The notes below the pieces were generated by a model, which saw only the letters and a list, made by a program, of their open reading frames with translations, was not told where the DNA came from and did no database searches. A program made the position numbers and the translations under genes. DNA of 64,000 nucleotides from NCBI GenBank assembly GCA_023055355.1, contig JALJCS010000002.1, positions 85,709,001 to 85,773,000 of the forward strand, in the 5' to 3' direction. Source of the DNA: Agelaius tricolor. Lineage: Eukaryota > Chordata > Aves > Passeriformes > Icteridae. This document shows positions 47,650-59,790 of this stretch, one piece after another; the stretch's first letter is position 1; each line of letters begins with the position of its first letter.

Positions 47650-50289
47650 TTCTCTGCTATTTGGCACCTAAAGCTTTATTTTAATTTCTGGGTGCAGCTT
47701 TTTCTCTGAACATATTGTGAAATACCAGTGTGTTACCCATCTGTTCCAACTTGGTGTCTTCAGGGCTGAGTGCTGTAGAGGAAAGGTCATCATTAACTCA
47801 CCTTAAAAAACCTGATTTGCTTACAAAAATAGTAACTGAGAGAATTCATTGTATTCTACTCACAGTGCAGGTTATTACTCCTCATTTAACAATAAATACC
47901 TGGGAACAAAATCCTCTCTGCAGCCTGTGGGGCTTGAGCAATCCAAATGCCACAAATCTTTCCATTTCGGTTCAGGCTGATCGCTGATGCTGGCTCCAAG
48001 GATCCCCCAAAACCACAGGCAGACCTGGGGTTTTTCAAGTGGAGATATGCACACAAATTGGCCAAGGAGTGTTTGGCATGTTTGTGTACTCCAGAGAGCC
48101 TGGCAGATCTGAACAGAACAAAACCAAGCATGAGCTTGTGATCTCCAAACTGAATCAGTGTGACACAGGATTCTCAAAGTAACTCCTGATACAGCTAGAA
48201 CAGAGAAAGGTCTAGATGTGGTAAAGGAGCCCAATGAATTTTCAATGGGTTTAGCTCACTTATCCCATTGAAAGCTCACTGGGACAGGAAGTTTCTGCTT
48301 TTTCTATGGGCATGGTATCAATGCCTGATTTCAAGTCTGCAAATCTTGCCCTGTTATTTTTGCAGCCTTGCATGAACCTGCACAGCTGAAAAGAGGCATA
48401 TGGCATTGCTCTGGGCTCCTTCTGGCTGCTGGTGAACCACTTGTCAATGTAGAGTTCTTTGCACAGGGATGTACAGGGCTCTGCACCGCTCAGGCCAGGT
48501 ACTCAGATCCACCAAGGTGCCTGACATGACTCATTAGCCCAAAACCCTGCACATCAAGACAAGATGCTCCTCCAGACAAGACTCTAACATCCCACAACCA
48601 GTCGAAGGGCATCTCAGCAATGCCTGGGCTGACTTTAAATTTTTTAAATGGAAAAGTCCTGCAGATCCTAGGAAATAAATCTACTGTAGAAAAGGATAGA
48701 TCTTCCCCTTGAAATACTGTCAATCACTGCCCTTGTGAATTGGGAAATTGTTTCTCAACCACATATCTGTAGGGAGCTGTGGTAAGATTTTGTGAGTCTG
48801 TAAGTAAAAGAAAATGACATGCACAATTCTGTAAATCCATTCTGTAAATACACATTTAAGTATGCACATGCAGAGAAGCATATGCATGCAGATATTTGAG
48901 TGTGTCTGGGTGTGTGTGTGTTGGTGGAGATGTGCTTATGGATGCAGGTGCACATCTCTCTACCAGTCAGTTGAATCCAATGTAATAAAAGCAGGGTAAT
49001 TTCAAAGACATTATATTCCCACAAGTGTTATGAAAATCAGTAACTGGGTGGAGCAAAAATACACCGTGGCTACATCTACAGTGGTGAATTAATCATGCCT
49101 CATATTGTTCTCTGCTCCTGAAGCCAATTGGCACAGAACACACAGTTTGCATACTATTAAACTCTCTTACCCTCCCAAAGAGGATGACTGTGTCCAAGTG
49201 CCTCTTTTGGTGGACCTTGCCCTCTTCTAACTCCTAAACAGTTCCTGGGAATTGTTTAAAAGAGTGCTAGTTTTGTCTGGTCAAAACTATGCCAGTCAAT
49301 ATTCTCACAATTTAACAGCATAGTTGGTCAAATTCCAGTGCTTGGGAGCATTCCCAAGTATTGTTTAATTTATTAGTGTAGATGCAGCTTATGTGTGCAC
49401 CCAACTGAGAAGCAGGCTGTTCTGTTAATTCAGGCTTTATTAGACACCAGATTATGCTCAGAAAAGCAATGTTGTGACTGCCCTAGCAGTGGGGAACTGC
49501 TAAGATCTGAATTCAGATTTTGCTAGGTGTCAGAGGCAACAACCAGGCAGCACAAACCAGCAGGGAGTTGGGCTGCATTAGTTCTGCTGCTCACAGCCTT
49601 GCTTGTTCTTTCCCATCACCAGTCAGTGCATTTGCTGCATATGTCCAAGGTCAAGAGAGGTTATGAGATGGGCTCTGAGAAGTGCTCACACTGAAATGTG
49701 GTTTCTCAGGGGTAACAGCCTGAGAAAGAGGCTGCCTGGAAGCTGGCAGCACACACATCAGGCTCGTTTTCTTAGTGGGTGCTACAGACAGTGCTTCAGA
49801 GCAGCTGAAAGTGGCAGTTTCTGGAGCGCTTATGCACAACAGCAGAAGCAAAGTTGTCAAACCTTTACCTACAGAAGCTGAATGAAGAAAACTGAATGAA
49901 GAAAAGCTGAAACAAAGACTGAGAACATAGCCAGTTGGCAGGGGCACCACAAAAGGGACAAAAAGTTATGAATTGTGAGGGAATGAGGACAGTCCTGTGA
50001 TCCCATTGGTCTCGAGAGCACTCCCTCTCCTTGTACTTTTCCAGCCCTTGTTGCATGTGGGAGCTGCTGTGTGCACAGAGAGGGCACCAGTGTAACAAGC
50101 CTGTTCTCCACAAACACCAACACAGACTTTTCAGACTGATGTGCTTACTGGTCAAAATGCGGTAAAATGAAGAAAAAGGTTTATAATCTAAATATTATGA
50201 GAAGTTTAAATTAGAATGATCTGAGAGCCAAGACCTGCCAGAAGCAGAATACTGGGAAGAGATTGATCAAAATAGATACAGCTTTTTGT

Positions 50290-50545
50290 GGGACAGTGGT
50301 GATGAGAGGCCACAGCAAGACCTCAGTCCCCACCTACAGGTCAGAAGCCCAGGGGATGGCTGGGCACTGGAACAGGATCCCCAGGAAAATGGTCACACCA
50401 CCAAGCCTGAGAAAATTCATGAGGCATTTGGACAATTCTTTCAGGAACATAATGTGATCCTTGGGGTCGTCCTGTGCAGAACCAGGAGCTGGACTTGATG
50501 ATCCTTGTGGGCTCTTTCCAGCTCAGGATCATCTCTGATACTATG
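50290..50545 (+). mobile_element. CR1 LINE 3' end with a SINE-matching tail
   Basis: The sense strand of a CR1 3' UTR. Clear blocks run from 50361: tgggcactggaacaggatcc, atggtcacaccaccaagcc, catttggacaattctttcagg, ccttggggtcgtcctgtg and gagctggacttgatgatcc, then ttgtgggctctttccagctc. It ends in a degenerate terminal repeat, ctctgatactatg. Similarity is weaker before 50361, so the left edge is approximate. Its last 60 bases resemble the tail of the tRNA-derived SINE at 7.4 kb, so it probably belongs to the CR1-X-like group. Truncated and inactive. Confidence 0.88.
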
Positions 50546-51612
50546 AACCCAGTGGGCAACAAAGGAAAGGTCCTGTGCTGAAGAGCTCAAGGTGTAAATA
50601 AACATCTCCTGGCTGAAGGGAGACGTGTGACAGCCACAATTGTATAACAAGTCAGTGATAAACCCAAACCTTTGGCTTCTTCACTGCCTATCTAATGGCT
50701 AAGGTACTTGTTTGGGATTGTCTATCAGATGGTCAGGGCTAGACACAGGGGCAGAGAAATGCAAATGTAAATGTACATAAAGGAAATACTGCTGTATATG
50801 AAAGGAACATTGAACTTCCTGCTTTGGGGCTAATGGAAAGCTTTCTGAAGGAAGAGATTTCCAGGGGAAAATGATCTGCAAGATCAGCAGCTTCCAGGAA
50901 AACATAAATTTATTTCAAATGTGATAGGACATCATAAAAATGCATCCTTTCAAATTTTTTTACCTTATTTCTGTCAGAGGTTTTAGCTTTTTGGTTGGAA
51001 GTGATAAATTTGAACAGTTAGAACATTGCTGGGAAACAACTTCAGAACACAATTTTCTGAAAAGTTTCCAAAGAGTTTCCACCTGAGTCAGGACAAGAGC
51101 AAGCTCAGGGTCCAGGGGTGTATTGGGATATTTTTCATCAGTCAGTTGTAGTACAACAAGGGGAAATGTACAGGCAGGGTACATCAATGAACCAACCAAC
51201 AATGCAGCTGCATGGGAATATGTGGCCATACCCTTCTCAAACAAGGCCATGCATGTACATGCCAACACAATCACTCTGCCTGGATTTGCCAGGAGAAAAT
51301 GGAATGTAAAGTAGTCTGTAAATAGCCAATAAATCTTGGTCCCTCTATTTTATGTGTTTTTACCTTAGTCAGGAAGGAACTTGGACTTTTTAAAACCTGA
51401 AGATAATGCAGCTAGCTCAAATGTGGTGTTTTAGTGGAAGAGAGAATGAAAAAGGTTTTGATTGTTCTGCCATTCCCTAGAGAGGGTCTTATCTTCAAAT
51501 AAACTTTTTTAAGAGGTTCAACCTTATTTTTAAAGAAAAACAAACACATCCAGAAATTTAGACAGACTTTCCTGTTTAGTAGAGGAACATTCCCAAAAAG
51601 TAACATCAACAG

Positions 51613-51627
51613 AAAAAAAAAAAAAAA
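51613..51627. repeat. A15 homopolymer
   Basis: Fifteen consecutive A bases. Not attached to a recognisable retroelement on either side. Confidence 0.85.
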
Positions 51628-52410
51628 GATTATGTAGGTGATTGAAACAATCATGCCTATAACTCCCCTCTCTAATTCCATTTACTAAGCAAGCTGTATG
51701 CCTACAGTGTAGGCAATTAGTCATTATGTAAAGACTAATTGTTATTTCTAACAGAAAAAGAGACTACAGTTAGGTAGCAGATTTTTCAAGGTTTAGGGCA
51801 AAAAATCAGGAGTAAAATTTCCTTTCTCGGCTTCATCCTTATCCCCTGAAAAATATTTCCTGTGTTTTCACTGAGGCTTGTAGCACTCAGTGCAGATATG
51901 TCATAAATCTGGTGAATATGCTGTCTGCCCAGAACAGTTTGTTCAGCTCTGGGTCTAATTCTGTGTTGCAGTGTGCAAAAATTGTCATGGTTTATAGGGA
52001 AGCTCTGCTAGCATTGAAGGCCTTTTATTTTATCTTTCTTTGTGAGGGGAAAATATGACTTTGCTAAAAGAATGATTCCACTAGGCAGCCCTAAAGGCTG
52101 AATGGACTGTAATGTATAGTTGACTTCAGAAGCATAAACAGTTGGTGCTTCATCTTTCTGCCAGGACATTGGCTTTCTCCAAAAACATAATCAGTCTCCG
52201 TTTCAATGTGTGCACAGCTGTAATGCTTGAGGACACTGAGTGAAGTGTCATGTATTAAACATTTGTAATTGTTTTTCACTGGACTGTGACCTGAATTTAG
52301 TAACATCTGACTGACGGCTACTACCAACAGGATATCCCAATGAGTGAGAGGAAGATCCTGTGTCAGTGCATTTGCTGGAGCTAGACCAGCTGCATTTCTG
52401 TTTTGTTTAA

Positions 52411-53589
52411 CATGTTCAAAAGTCTGCAAGGAAATCATCTGTAATGACGAGAGTGCCAGAGCTTATCAGAGAGATAAGAAAGCTGCCTAAGTTTCCTGGA
52501 CCTCTTTGTGCTTGGGAACACTCATTGCATGCACTGGCAGGGCTGAGACAGTAAAAGCAAACTGAGTCTTCAAATCTGTCTTGTTGGACACTATGGTCCT
52601 CATGTTTCCTATTCCTCTGGCACAGCTGATCCTTCAGTCAGGGTCAAGATATACTGTGAAATGACACCCTGGGTTATTTTTATCTTTGCTTCTTTTCTCC
52701 AAGGTGACTTCTCTTTATAAAGAATCCTGTTACCATCAGGCATTCTTCTCCAAGGCTCATTTTCTGATGAGCTAAGAAGAACTGGAATGTAATAGCCATT
52801 AATTAGTGTTTTTCTTCAAAGTGCTAATGGTCAACTCCATTGGTCATTTCTCTACCACAATGACCTCAGAGAATTGTTATATGTCAGTCAGTACAAAGAA
52901 TTTATGCTTGATCTTGATCTGAGTGCTTTGAAAAGCACTTTAGCAAAGACATACAGTGTGACTGTTTGCAATAGCAAGAGACTGGACTCATAACCCAAAG
53001 GGCACTGACCTCTTTCATATTCTTAAAAAAGCAAGAGCAGATCTGCCCCAGTTTGAAGCCTTCTTTGGTAGCAACACTGATGTGTTCCTACAAGGCCTGC
53101 AGTCATGTGAGGGCAAAACAATTGCAACAGGACTGTGTGAAAGTGAAGGACCTTTTAATGAACTCTTGTGTTTGGACTGTGCACAGGGCTTGAGTCACAT
53201 CCATGTATTAAAAAGTTCACCACATTTGTTAGGAAAGAAATTAAATGCACATCTCTGTTCTACTTAATCAGAGAGCCAAGAACTGTTGAAAAGGACAAAG
53301 CTCCATCAATGTAATATTTTGTCAGACTGATGAATTTACAGAGAAGGCTAAAGATGAATTTACAGAGAAGGCTAAAGATAACAAAAAGAAATTTGGCCTC
53401 CAAAACAAAAAATTCATTGTTATGATTACTTCAGTTCTACCTAGAAAGCTTTAACAGGTTGAAGAACTTTTGAAAATAAACAAAATGCTTTCTATCCTGA
53501 ATTGCTTTGTCCTATCTGAATTCCTTTTCTTACTGTTTCCAGAGCAGTTTCCATACCAAAAAGTAGTGAAACACACCACACTTTATTGA
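52411..53589 (+). pseudogene. Possible frameshifted pseudogene of an unrecognised protein
   Basis: Five + strand frames follow one another and together cover most of 1.2 kb: 52411-52551, 52566-52661, 52796-52990, 52962-53264 and 53290-53589. The last has a single internal stop at 53452-53454. The longest two are about 100 codons each, and the residue mix reads as a soluble protein: FHILKKARADLPQFEAFFG near 53013-53069, FMLDLDLSALKSTLAKTYS near 52900-52956, and LSEFLFLLFPEQFPY in the final part. Three changes of frame would be needed between 52.8 and 53.6 kb, as in a decayed retrocopy or an old single-exon gene. I recognise no family. Adjacent 100-codon frames do occur by chance here, and an antisense frame (52091-52438) overlaps the start, so this is a lead rather than a gene call. 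Confidence 0.27.
53329..53376 (+). repeat. Perfect 24-bp tandem duplication, in frame
   Basis: Two identical 24-base units (53329-53352 and 53353-53376), each starting gatgaatttacagagaagg. In the open + strand frame they encode the eight residues DEFTEKAK twice. The length is a multiple of three, so the duplication keeps that frame. This is compatible with a once-coding context or with simple slippage. Confidence 0.95.
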
Positions 53590-56500
53590 CATTGACTTCT
53601 TTCCTGTGTTTGCTTGAGGTATTCTTATGACATTTCTCTTCCTTCTTCCCATCAATGAGCATCTAGTGAGCAAACACAGAAATACTTGCCCAAAGCACAT
53701 TCAGATCAGAGACCAACACAATCAATCAGCCAGATGGCAGGTCCAGAAGTAAGCTCAGATCACAAGGCAAGGTGATATGGCATCTTCAAGACCTCAGCAT
53801 TTTAGTTTACAGCAGCAATGTACTTTCAATATGAATTTTCCAATTGTTCCTAGTTGCTGCCCTTTAGTTTAGCAGTGCAGAGTGGCCTCAGAACCATGAT
53901 CTGTATTTCTTTCAGCCAAAACAAAACCAGAAGATTCTGTCTGCAAGTGTTCTCCAACTGCAAATGGTTGTTCAAACAACAGAGACAGAAAAGGGTCAAT
54001 TGCTGTATGGCCTGTGCAGCATATATGAATGGGGGCTTAGGGAACTCAGCACCCAATTTTTTTTTCTGTACAGATCTGCTGAATCCAGTCTGAATCTGCA
54101 CTGGTCCCACTAAGGTCTCCTGGTAGTCAAAGGAAAGAAGTGGAAATTTCTAGGAAATTAGTCATATGGCCTGAATTGTTTTTCATATCAAATTGCATAT
54201 TAAATTGCCCATGCTGCAGAAGCAGTCATTTCTCTCCACTGAATTTAGGCAGCTGACTTGGTGGTAACTATTCTTGGCCAGATGGGTTTCACTTTAGACA
54301 GTGGGAAATCCAAGTGCACTGAGACAATTGTATAGGCTTAAAGCCTGATAACTTATTTATTGAATATCTGATTAAGTTCACTTGACTGATCCCCTCAGTG
54401 ACTAATTTTATTTATGTGCTCTGCTTGGTGGGCTTCACATACCCCTCATTTGTCACTCAATTAACTGAGGTGTTTGGTTATCCAAGCCTTTTCCCAACTG
54501 TCTTTTTCTCATGGGAGACCTTGTCCATGACAGATCAATTTAGACTTATGTTAATGCTAGCCATGGCTTAAAATGCACCAATGACTTCCCTGAACATTTC
54601 AGAAGTCTTAAGACCAAAACTAGTGCTTGTTTTGGGAGATCTGCTGCTCCTTGGAAGACTCAGTAAGAAAATGCTCGGGGATGTCCTGGTCTTCCACAGC
54701 ACAATTAACATATGTGGAAAATTGTCTTGTCTCACTGGCACGTTTATACTTTGATCCCTGCCTCGTCTAGAACTTGTCCTCTTTTCCATGAAAGGCTGTT
54801 CCCCTCCCAGCCTCCACCATCCATCCCAGGACGGCTGCCCTTCCCCAGGCAGGCGGTGTCACTGTTGAGCAAGGCACAGCTCTTCCTTCCTTAAAGAACG
54901 AAAGGGATTTGCTCATAGCACAGGACATGAAAGATTAAAACACGTAGTCTCACCTCTCTCTTGGTAGTGCCAGAACACTTAATCCACTGCTTCTTTTGTA
55001 GCTGTGATAGATACTGAGAAATTAGAGAAATCATCTCAAACCAGAACTGCAAAATACGTGTTAAAGTCACAGGAACTGACTTGACCACAGAACAGAGCTA
55101 CAGGACCTCTCTAGAGGTCAAATAGATTCCTTTTCTTGTGGAGCAAGACAAATGGCCCATCAACATGACTACCACAAAAGAATCACTGAAAGATGTGTTG
55201 GAAAATGGGTTTAGATGAACTAAGACATTTCAGAGTCAGAGGTACAGTTTTATTCACAGCAGCATGGGCAGAAGGAACTCATCCCAAGGCTGGCCGTGTC
55301 AAACCTCTAATGGGTGCTCTGCTTTCACAGACACACTTTAGTGCTGGGTCCTAACCACAGGTGAGTGAGTCCAGGAGACAGCTCTGTTCACTGAGATAAC
55401 AGTGCCCAATTAATGAAGCAGGTTGCTAAGGACAGGTGGGGAATTGCTAGGCCCTCTTACCAGGCATCTCAGACCCTCATCTCTCTGGATAGAGACATTT
55501 CCCTTCTAGGCAAAATAACTGGTTGGGATCATTGATTTCTACCACAACACCAAAATATGAAGTGCCTTAGTCCACACTAATCACCTTCTGTATGGTATTA
55601 AAGGCTACCTCCTGATACTGATGCCTGTGGCTTCACTATTACACTCCTACCCTCATCAGGTTCTATCACATATCAGTCTTATTAGAGCTCAGCCATGCTG
55701 TACTCTTTTGGTAGCTCTGCCAGTGGCTGGTATGTTCCTCAGGATCCTCCTATTCCTCAATCTAACTTTCCTTTTCCAGATTATTTCTTCTGTGGGCCTC
55801 CAGTTTGAGGACTTTTTTGATTGAAAGTGAAATATAGCAGGAGCAACAAAACCTGTCTCTCAAAACTTCTTATTTCCAGTTATTGCCCTACTGTGTCACA
55901 TATAATTTGAACAGTTGTTTCAGGGTAAAAGCTCCACATTTTATGTTCATATTCAAGAAAAAATACTTCTGGAGTTGGGGAGATAAGATATTCCACATCT
56001 GATAAAAACATACATGAACTTCATCAGGACCAACCCCAACTAAAGAGTGAAATGTCTCCATCTCTAATTAGCCAAAGAATTTTTCTATGCCCATGTAATC
56101 TGCATTGACAATATAGTTACAGCAAGTGTTCATAGTAGTCACCATTTGACACAGGGGCTGACCAGGGTTTAATGGAGAGTGAGACAAAACATGGACATGC
56201 TTGAGCCAAGAGCAGAGGCCTTCCTCATCCTGGAGGAGTGCAGCCAGACAGACTTGGTCTCAGAAGTGTCTGGGGTTAGGCCAAACTCTTTCATAAGTTA
56301 AGTTCAGGTGGAGGAGGAAAAGTGAGAAAGGAAGAAGAAGAGACTGATGTTAAATGACAGGCCAGTGCTTAGAGCACTCACTTTAGCTAGAGAAGACATA
56401 GTTCACTTCCCTTTTTCAAATCAAGCTAAGCTGACACCACTCTGCCTCTGCTGTCGTAGCTAAATGCCCAGTGAATATTTATGTCTAGCCTTGGTTCTTA

Positions 56501-59399
56501 TTCTTGTGAACATTTGAGGGGAAAAAAATGGTGGATTTTTTTTTTCTCTTTACTGCCTTCAGGGCAAGAAAAAAAGAACAGTTTTAGAAACCTTGTTCCT
56601 TTTTTTTTTTAATTTTTAATTTTGCTCTCTCTATTTTGTGAAAGAGAGCTCTTTGTTTTAGGACAGCCCCACCTCCAGTTAATGCCAGTTAACACCATAA
56701 ACCATTTGTCTTACAATGAAGTGGAACTGATTGCATCCTACAGAAAGCAGCACTGCACAAACACAACAGTCTGCTCCTGCTTTCAGGATCCAGGGGGCTG
56801 ATCTTCTGTCTGATAAATCCAAAACTTCCCTTTCCTCTCTGCTGAGTGAAACAGCACTGTCCTTGAAGGAAGTGAGGCTTCAGATTAACACTTAGTAGCA
56901 TTTAATCCCTGCCTAAAAAAATGCAGTTGTATATTTTCTTGTGGCAGTACTATTGCCCAGGCCTTTAATTAGCTGCATTCCTGGACTGTTTTTTGGTTAT
57001 TTTACCGTAATGGGACTTAGCTGAGGCCACAGGTCTTTTGAAATAAGCACCATACAAACAGATCACAAATTGCACGTTCTCTGCCCCAAACAGTGACCTG
57101 CCAAAGGTCACACTAGAAAATATAGGCAGAGGACAGAACCCAAATCTCCTGTATCCTCAGTCTACTTCATTAACCAAAAGACCTTCTCCCTCTGTCCTTA
57201 ATTTCTATGGCTCAGTGACAGTTTTTCCAAAACAAGATGCAATAAATTACACATGAGATGGAAAATGTGCAGTATCAAAGAACAGAGCTGGGAGTACAAT
57301 TGTATGTGTTGGTAGGAAGGTTGTTTGGGGTTTTTTGCTGACACAGATGAAATGCAAAATAGGAGAAATCTGGTTAGCCTAAGATGTCACCTGATGCACT
57401 GAGGGAAGCAGATCAATAAAAAGCTTTATGTTAGACCTTGCATGCCAAGACAGCAGCTATGAAAAGACAATGGGGTATCATGAGAAAAATAAACACATGG
57501 TTAAATGGATGACTGGAAAAATGAACTTCATGAAGGTTATTGAAAAACTGAAGGGGCTTTTACTGAGATATAAGAGAAATACTTTCTTTGCAAAGGAAAA
57601 TAATTTTTGCTGAAGGAAAAAAACAGGCCTTCAAATGAAAACCTTCCTTTCTGCCCAGAGAGAGAATCAGTTTCATGTTCCCAGGCAGAAATGGAGAAGA
57701 ATAAAATGTTTTGGTGAATGAAATCTTCATCAGCCAGATGGTTAATAAAGTTGATATCCTTTTAAATTCACCTCTGGGTCTTGCACAGATGGAGGCAAGT
57801 AAATTCTAGATCATCTTAATGGAGTTTGTATATACACTTCTAAAGAGAGAATGGGGTTTCCCGTCTTCTCTGGGAAAAGTAAATGTGAGATGCACATGTG
57901 AGAGCCTAAAACATCAATACCATGAACAAGCAAGGGTGAGAGTAACAGGGCTGCCACAGAAAAGGTACTTTTTTATGAAACTGGCTGATAAAAACTGTGG
58001 AAAAGGTAAAGAAATTGGCACCTTTCATACAGCAATACAAATTGGAGGAGAAGGGCCTGAGCCAGTCTTTCAAAGAAAAATTTAACCACTACACCATCCC
58101 ACTACAACCTCCCATAGGATGAAGACTTCACTATTTTGTGTGCTTTTACCCTTGATGCTTCTCAGAGATGTAAAAGTGTAGGTATTTCTGTTCAGTGGAT
58201 GAGGAAACCAAGACAGAGGGACTGTGCATGAGCTATGCTAAGTCACACACAGGAGTTCTAGAACTCTGCCAGCAGTAGCAGTGGGACTACACTCCTCCTC
58301 AGCTTCCATCAGAGGTTAAAACTAGGGGTGTTATTTAACTGAGATCAATTTTTAGGGTTGCAGGAGCAGATCCACCAGCCTTCAAGAACAAAGCTTCCAG
58401 TATTGAGTCACACAACAAGGAATGCACTCATGTCACCTAGGGTCATGTGCTGGGGAGAAGTAGAGGTGAGAAGCTGCCATTTCAAGCTCCTTCTAATATC
58501 ACAGCCCTCAGCTGGTGCAGAGGACAACACCACAAACCTCTGAGATGAAGCTGGGTGTCTGTGTCCTCAGCAGTGTCTGGCAGGTGGGTGTCACACAAAA
58601 GAGGCGTCCCCAGGTCCCATTGTTGAGGACACGGCCACTGCAGTGATGGAGGGCAGCAGCTCAGTGGGCCTCAAATGAAAATTGTGAGATTTTTCTGTTC
58701 TCTGCTGTAGAGTAATAAGTCACCTAAGTGTTTAGGATCAAGCTAGAAAAAATAAAGGCTTGCCAAGAACCTATTGTGGCCTCCCAACACATCTTCATTT
58801 CTGAAAGGAGTGACCAAAAAATCATTTTGATTCTTAGATAGAACTCCTCCAGAAATAAAATAGATCTTTATATTACAAGAATAACAGGTTATCAGATGAG
58901 AACTTACATCAGACCTAATAGAGAGGAAGGTACATGAAATCTTTAATTACTCTTGAAAATTTTCTATTCTCATTTGGTGATAGTAACATAAGACAGAAAG
59001 CCAAGCAGCAGAAAAACTGAATAGGAAGGGATATCAGTGTATGCTAGCAGCATACTGGCACTGTTGAATGTGCAGTTACAGACAGAGCACTCACCAGGCA
59101 GCCCATGCTTTTATGCCTTGCAGTGCATTGCTTCCTTTCAGCTGTGTGGACAGCAGTGGAGACATGCCTGCACCTACACCAGCTAGTTATGGTGTATGAC
59201 ACCAAACTTGTTCTCCCTCTTTCAACTCTGTCTGCCTACCCAGGAAAACACTGAACATCTGGTTTGACATATACACAGTCCTGTTTGCAGCTCTAGGGCT
59301 GAACTGGTAAATGTGTTCCCAGCAGGACCACTTAGCCCTTTTCTGTTCCCTAGGGAAGTGAAGGCCATAAGGGAATTAATGAAGCTAAAAAGAGTCACG

Positions 59400-59790
59400 T
59401 CATAGAATCATAGATTGGTTTGGATTGGAAGAGGATGGATAGATCATCTCACTCCAAACCTTCCCTATCATGGGCAGGGAACCTTCCTCTAGACCAGCCT
59501 GCTCAGAGTCTGGTCTTGAACAACTTCAGGGATGGGACATCAACAGCTTCTCAGGGCAGCCTGTTCCACTGCCTCCCCACCCACACAGTAAAGCATTTCT
59601 TCCTCAAATCTATCTAACTCTACCCCCTTTCAGCTTAAAGCCATTCTCCCTTGTCCTATCACTGCATGCTCTTGTGAAATATCCCTCTTCAGCATTTTTG
59701 TAAACCCCCTTTAGGAACTGGAAGGTTCTGTAAGGTCTCCTCAAAGCCTTCTCTTCTGCAGACTGAACAACACCAATTCCCTCAGCCTGT
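59400..59790 (-). mobile_element. CR1 LINE, 5'-truncated 3' end
   Basis: The antisense of a CR1 3' region, opening with an intact terminal repeat (tcatagaatcatagattgg). It continues with gggcagggaaccttcctc, gggatgggacatcaacagc, tctcagggcagcctgttcc, tcctatcactgcatgctc and ctgaacaacaccaattccc. It closes at ctcagcctgt. The copy is about 390 bp and close to the copy at 84-577 in the segment they share. The two + frames starting at 59420 and 59470 lie within or run off it and are not genes. Confidence 0.95.

Larger units (their letters stand above)
39769..50289. other. Unique sequence, no confirmed gene
   Basis: No transposon or named gene was seen. Simple repeats are the A-run at 43400-43411, AT/GT-rich sequence at 45890-45958, A13 with CAA units at 47627-47649, and a short (TG)n near 48911-48921. 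A 12-nt splice-bracketed segment lies at 45068-45079. Overlapping + frames at 42259-42579 and 42383-42835 (106 and 150 codons), and several frames at 47237-48234 and 49603-50155, give no recognisable protein. The 47.3-47.6 kb stretch has more CpG than average but is far from a CpG island. Confidence 0.6.
50546..59399. other. Unique sequence with a possible decayed coding region at 52.4-53.6 kb
   Basis: No interspersed repeat was recognised. Contents are an A15 run (51613-51627), T-runs at 56538-56547 and 56600-56610, the possible pseudogene at 52411-53589 and a 30-nt splice-bracketed segment at 55331-55360. A 116-nt open stretch at about 58356-58466, ending in gtagag/gtgaga, has a weak acceptor. 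Frames at 57428-57613 and 57819-58085 (+) are unrecognised. Confidence 0.6.

Noticed and set aside
58356..58466. Open segment ending in gtagag/gtgaga
   Set aside because: The acceptor (atcaatttttag) has a poor pyrimidine tract, and the open length is within chance expectation.
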